Of a DNA stretch of 64,000 nt, positions 61,065 to 64,000 are shown one piece after another. A program made the position numbers and the translations under genes. Origin of the DNA: an uncultured Clostridia bacterium (lineage in GTDB: Bacteria; Bacillota; Clostridia; UMGS1810); NCBI GenBank assembly GCA_905210855.1, contig CAJLYL010000001.1, positions 3,265 to 67,264 on the forward strand, in the 5' to 3' direction. The stretch's first letter is position 1, and each line of letters starts with the position of its first letter. The notes under the pieces are model-generated. The model ran no database searches and was not told the DNA's origin. It saw only the letters and a list, made by a program, of their open reading frames with translations.

Positions 61065-64000
61065 ATGAATTTATTTAAAAAACTGCTGTCCGGCGTACTT
61101 GCAGCGGCTGTGCTTGTCACAAGTGTGCCGGCGGTATCGCTGGCAGACGGCGATGATGTTTACGGCATAGACAACGGCTGCATGAGATTCAGTTACAATG
61201 CATCCACTGGCGGTTTCGCCATAGAAACTGCCGAGGGCAATCCGCGCAAGGCGCTCGACGACAATATGCCGCTGCTCTATGCGGAGGACAGCTCGCGCAG
61301 CAACGGCACATCATTTCTGACGGTGCGCATAGACGGCAAGGATTATATCTTCGGTCAGGATTACGGATTTTTCGGAATATCGTCCTCTATGGGCACTGTG
61401 GAGAAAACAGCCGAGGGTTCAACTCAGCTGATAAGCATCCCGTGGACGGTTAAGGGCGTGACGGTCACGCTGAAAGTGGCGCTTGCCGAGGACGCCAACA
61501 CGGACATCACGGGCAACGTGGGCATATCTGCCGAGGTGACGAACAACAGCGGCGCGGCAAAGGACGTCAGTGTGCGCCTATTGCTCGATACCGCGCTCGG
61601 CAGCGCGACGGACGCGCCTTACCTGGTGGCGGACGCGGAGATTCGCCCCACGCTCACCGAGCGTGAGTTTTCCGACGGCGCGGCAAGTGAGGACGACAAA
61701 GTGCCCCAGCAGATAAGGGGAGTGGATTCCCTGTCCGACCCGTCAAGGATGCTGTACATCCTGACAAAGGGGTGGAACGGCGGCAGTGAGCCGAACCGCG
61801 TTATCCTGGGTCACTGGGCAAACCTTGCGAACACGAGGTACAGCTACACTGCGGACAATTACTGCGATTTTACCAACTATTCCAACGAGTGGCGCACACC
61901 CGACTCAGCTGCTGCGCTCTACTGGGAGAACAACCGCCTGAACAGCGGCGACAGTTTCCGTGCCGAGGCGCTTTACGGTGTGGGAGATTTTTCGTCCGAT
62001 GACGAATCGTCGGTTGATCTGAGCATAAACACCGGCAGAGTGGAGCTTAACGACGACAAGAGCGGCTACAAAAACGACAACAAGGCGGAAATCACCGTGA
62101 ATATTGACAACACGGGCGACAACGCGGTTGAGCTGAAATCCGTGTATCTCACGGTCAATGTGGACGGCGAGCAGTTCCGTCTCGACAATGACACTGCACT
62201 GATACCGGACATAGGCAAGGAGCTTGTCTCGCAGAAATTCACCCTGGAGGTTCTGCCGCAGAAGCAGATAACGGGAGCGGACGTGTATGTGTCGCTCACG
62301 GCGGTGAGCGCGGAGAGCGGCGACACGGTGGAAACGGCGGCTTGCCGCACAATCATTCTGCCGTCTGTCGGCGGCGCGCCCGATGTGCAGCTCAACAAGG
62401 TGAATCCTGCTATCGTGTGGACGGACGGCGAAAAGGCTGTCACCGTATCGGGTAAGCTTAAGCCTCTGAAGGCGCTGAACGGCAACCAGGGGTGGAATCT
62501 GGTGCTGCGGCATGAATCCGGCAAACACGAAGTTAACATAGACAAGAAGAATGTGGCTTTCCTTGACGACAAGTATGAGAGCATGAGCTTTACCACCCGC
62601 GAAAAGCTGACAGTCGGATTTTACACAATAGAATTTAAGTTTACCGACGATACTCTGATATCAGAATTCGGCGACAAGCTGATATGCGCGGAAAAACTTC
62701 AGGTATCCGCAGATGAGAAATACGGGCTCAAGTCATACGGCATCATGGCTCTGGTGCGCAGCAGCTCAAAGGGCAAAAACTCAACTTACGATTGGTTTGC
62801 CTTTGACGGCGAGGGCGAGTATCTCAAATTCTTTAAGGGTGAGATAAGCAAGACCGGCGAGATAAAAAAGACAATAGTAAAGAACAATTTTGCCTCGGAC
62901 GAGGACTCCATAACCGAGAATGAGGTTGTGCTCACCGTGCGCGCGCCCCTGCGCGAGATGAAGCGCGGCGAGGACGGGAACGCCGAGCGCTACTGGCAGG
63001 CAGACCCGTCGGACGGCGACATAGTCATCAACAATATGCTTGCCTATGTGGGCACAAAGCCGCTTGAGATAAGCGAGAAAAACGGCAGATTCACTGTGTC
63101 TGCGGACGGACTGATAAAGGTGGTAAACTCCATTAATGTGTGGAGGAACAAGTGGAGTTTTTCCGTGAATGACGGCATAACCTACTCGCTCGACAGCGAC
63201 CGCGCCGAGGACAACGAGATGCAGGCTGCGCCGATTACGCTGTCGCTCGACGGCGCGGCTACCCTGCTTCAGTCAATAGGCGGATTTTTGATAGACTTGA
63301 AATTCGGCGAGATGAGCAGCGAGTGGAACGACGGCAACATGACCTACGGCATAGGTTTCGGCGGCAGCCTGAGCCTGCCGATAAAGGCGAGGGAGAAAAA
63401 AGAAAAACCCGACCTCACCGCCGACCAGGAGGATATCAGCGACGCCATGAACAGCCTGTTTGACGAGGAGGCTGCGTCGAGTACGCTGACAAACGACCAG
63501 GAGGACATCTCGCTTGAGATGAACAATCTGTTTGACGAAACGCCGCAGCCGACAAAGAGCGGCGAAAAACTCACCAAGGACACCAAGCTGTCCGAGGGAC
63601 AGCTGTCGCTTGAGGTGAACAATGTGCTCTTCGGCGAGGAGAAAAACGACAAGGGCGAAGTGACCGACACCGGCTACATAGGCATAGATGCCGAGGCGTC
63701 GCTCGCACTGCCGAAAGACCTCCTCGGTTCGCTGGTATCAAACGCCCCGGGCATATATGCGAGCGTTAAGATAAACACCATAAAGAACGAGTACGAGATA
63801 AACGCCGGACTCAACATAAAGATTATTGAGTGCGAGGGTGTACTGGCGTTTAAAGAGGTCAAGGTAAAAAACAAGGACACCATAGTGCCCGACAAGATAG
63901 AATTCTACATACGCAAGGGTCTCAAGATTCCGCTTGCGCCTCCGGTGCTGTTTATGACCGGTCTGGGCGGCGGCATAAACGAGCTTGCGGACACCATCGG
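61065..64000 (+). CDS. Large secreted protein, 3' part beyond the window
   Basis: At least 978 codons of an open frame starting MNLFKKLLSGVLAAAVLVTS with a signal peptide ending near LAD. Residues about 20-300 are a beta-rich domain (IDNGCMRFSYNASTGGFAIE; ISAEVTNNSGAAKDVSVRLL). A CARDB-like region follows (EITVNIDNTGDNAVELKSVY). At about 785-845 three short repeats occur: ADQEDISDAMNSLFDEE, NDQEDISLEMNNLFDE and EGQLSLEVNNVLFGEE. AAGGGGGG precedes the ATG, 12 bp after the Ig-repeat gene, so it is the third gene of the tetR operon. No known family was recognised. Confidence 0.85.
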   Translation, partial: MNLFKKLLSGVLAAAVLVTSVPAVSLADGDDVYGIDNGCMRFSYNASTGGFAIETAEGNPRKALDDNMPLLYAEDSSRSNGTSFLTVRIDGKDYIFGQDYGFFGISSSMGTVEKTAEGSTQLISIPWTVKGVTVTLKVALAEDANTDITGNVGISAEVTNNSGAAKDVSVRLLLDTALGSATDAPYLVADAEIRPTLTEREFSDGAASEDDKVPQQIRGVDSLSDPSRMLYILTKGWNGGSEPNRVILGHWANLANTRYSYTADNYCDFTNYSNEWRTPDSAAALYWENNRLNSGDSFRAEALYGVGDFSSDDESSVDLSINTGRVELNDDKSGYKNDNKAEITVNIDNTGDNAVELKSVYLTVNVDGEQFRLDNDTALIPDIGKELVSQKFTLEVLPQKQITGADVYVSLTAVSAESGDTVETAACRTIILPSVGGAPDVQLNKVNPAIVWTDGEKAVTVSGKLKPLKALNGNQGWNLVLRHESGKHEVNIDKKNVAFLDDKYESMSFTTREKLTVGFYTIEFKFTDDTLISEFGDKLICAEKLQVSADEKYGLKSYGIMALVRSSSKGKNSTYDWFAFDGEGEYLKFFKGEISKTGEIKKTIVKNNFASDEDSITENEVVLTVRAPLREMKRGEDGNAERYWQADPSDGDIVINNMLAYVGTKPLEISEKNGRFTVSADGLIKVVNSINVWRNKWSFSVNDGITYSLDSDRAEDNEMQAAPITLSLDGAATLLQSIGGFLIDLKFGEMSSEWNDGNMTYGIGFGGSLSLPIKAREKKEKPDLTADQEDISDAMNSLFDEEAASSTLTNDQEDISLEMNNLFDETPQPTKSGEKLTKDTKLSEGQLSLEVNNVLFGEEKNDKGEVTDTGYIGIDAEASLALPKDLLGSLVSNAPGIYASVKINTIKNEYEINAGLNIKIIECEGVLAFKEVKVKNKDTIVPDKIEFYIRKGLKIPLAPPVLFMTGLGGGINELADTI

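Overview
The window reads as chromosome of a fermentative, anaerobic Gram-positive bacterium of the class Clostridia. Evidence: SLH-anchored surface proteins, AdhE, two [FeFe]-hydrogenase-type proteins, a flavodiiron protein, an IscS/IscU pair behind an Rrf2 regulator, and a YggS-SepF-YlmH-DivIVA division cluster. Most of the window has moderate G+C. A block from about 40.3 to 50.0 kb is clearly more A+T-rich and looks acquired.

Layout. 1-4.2 kb: a CNNM/CorC-type membrane protein cut by the window edge, an LRR/SLH surface protein, a histidine-kinase remnant and a hemolysin III-like membrane protein. 4.2-15.9 kb: a giant (about 3040 aa) SLH surface protein with a MalT-like LuxR regulator upstream, both on the minus strand. 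16.1-21.2 kb: an RlmD/RumA-type methyltransferase, a cell-wall amidase, a decayed diguanylate cyclase gene and a LysR regulator. 21.3-24.8 kb: adhE behind a Rex-type operator, followed by a small-molecule-kinase-like gene. 25.1-31.7 kb: a probable H2-sensing and redox operon (thioredoxin-like ferredoxin, group C-like sensory hydrogenase with PAS, SpoIIE-type phosphatase, group B-like hydrogenase, FprA, AraC regulator). 31.9-34.2 kb: Rrf2, iscS, iscU. 34.2-40.3 kb: a candidate short RNA, a lipoprotein, a histidine phosphatase, a large glycoside-hydrolase-like enzyme and a copper-amine-oxidase-domain secreted protein. 40.3-50.0 kb: an amino-sugar island (NagA, a NagB-ROK fusion, a NahK-like kinase, an AraC regulator) in visible decay, with three sugar-gene pseudogenes and two truncated transposases. 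50.3-53.2 kb: yggS, sepF, ylmH, divIVA, interrupted by palindromic repeats. 53.4-64 kb: a TetR gene behind a 57-bp perfect palindrome, translationally coupled to a 2316-aa secreted Ig-repeat protein and a second large secreted protein that runs off the window.

How the parts fit. The core genes describe mixed-acid/ethanol fermentation with H2 turnover, in which NADH/NAD+ (Rex), H2 (sensory hydrogenase and phosphatase) and Fe-S status (Rrf2) are all monitored. The surface genes use separate dedicated regulators (LuxR/MalT-like and TetR). The island once supported uptake and breakdown of an amino sugar. A shared 30-bp repeat upstream of nagB-ROK and of the DUF4091 pseudogene suggests both were controlled by the local AraC protein.

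The least explained structure is a family of long palindromes with conserved ends and a conserved loop but different, still self-complementary arms (13.4, 50.1, 52.4, 52.5 and 53.2 kb). No rRNA, tRNA or CRISPR array was recognised.
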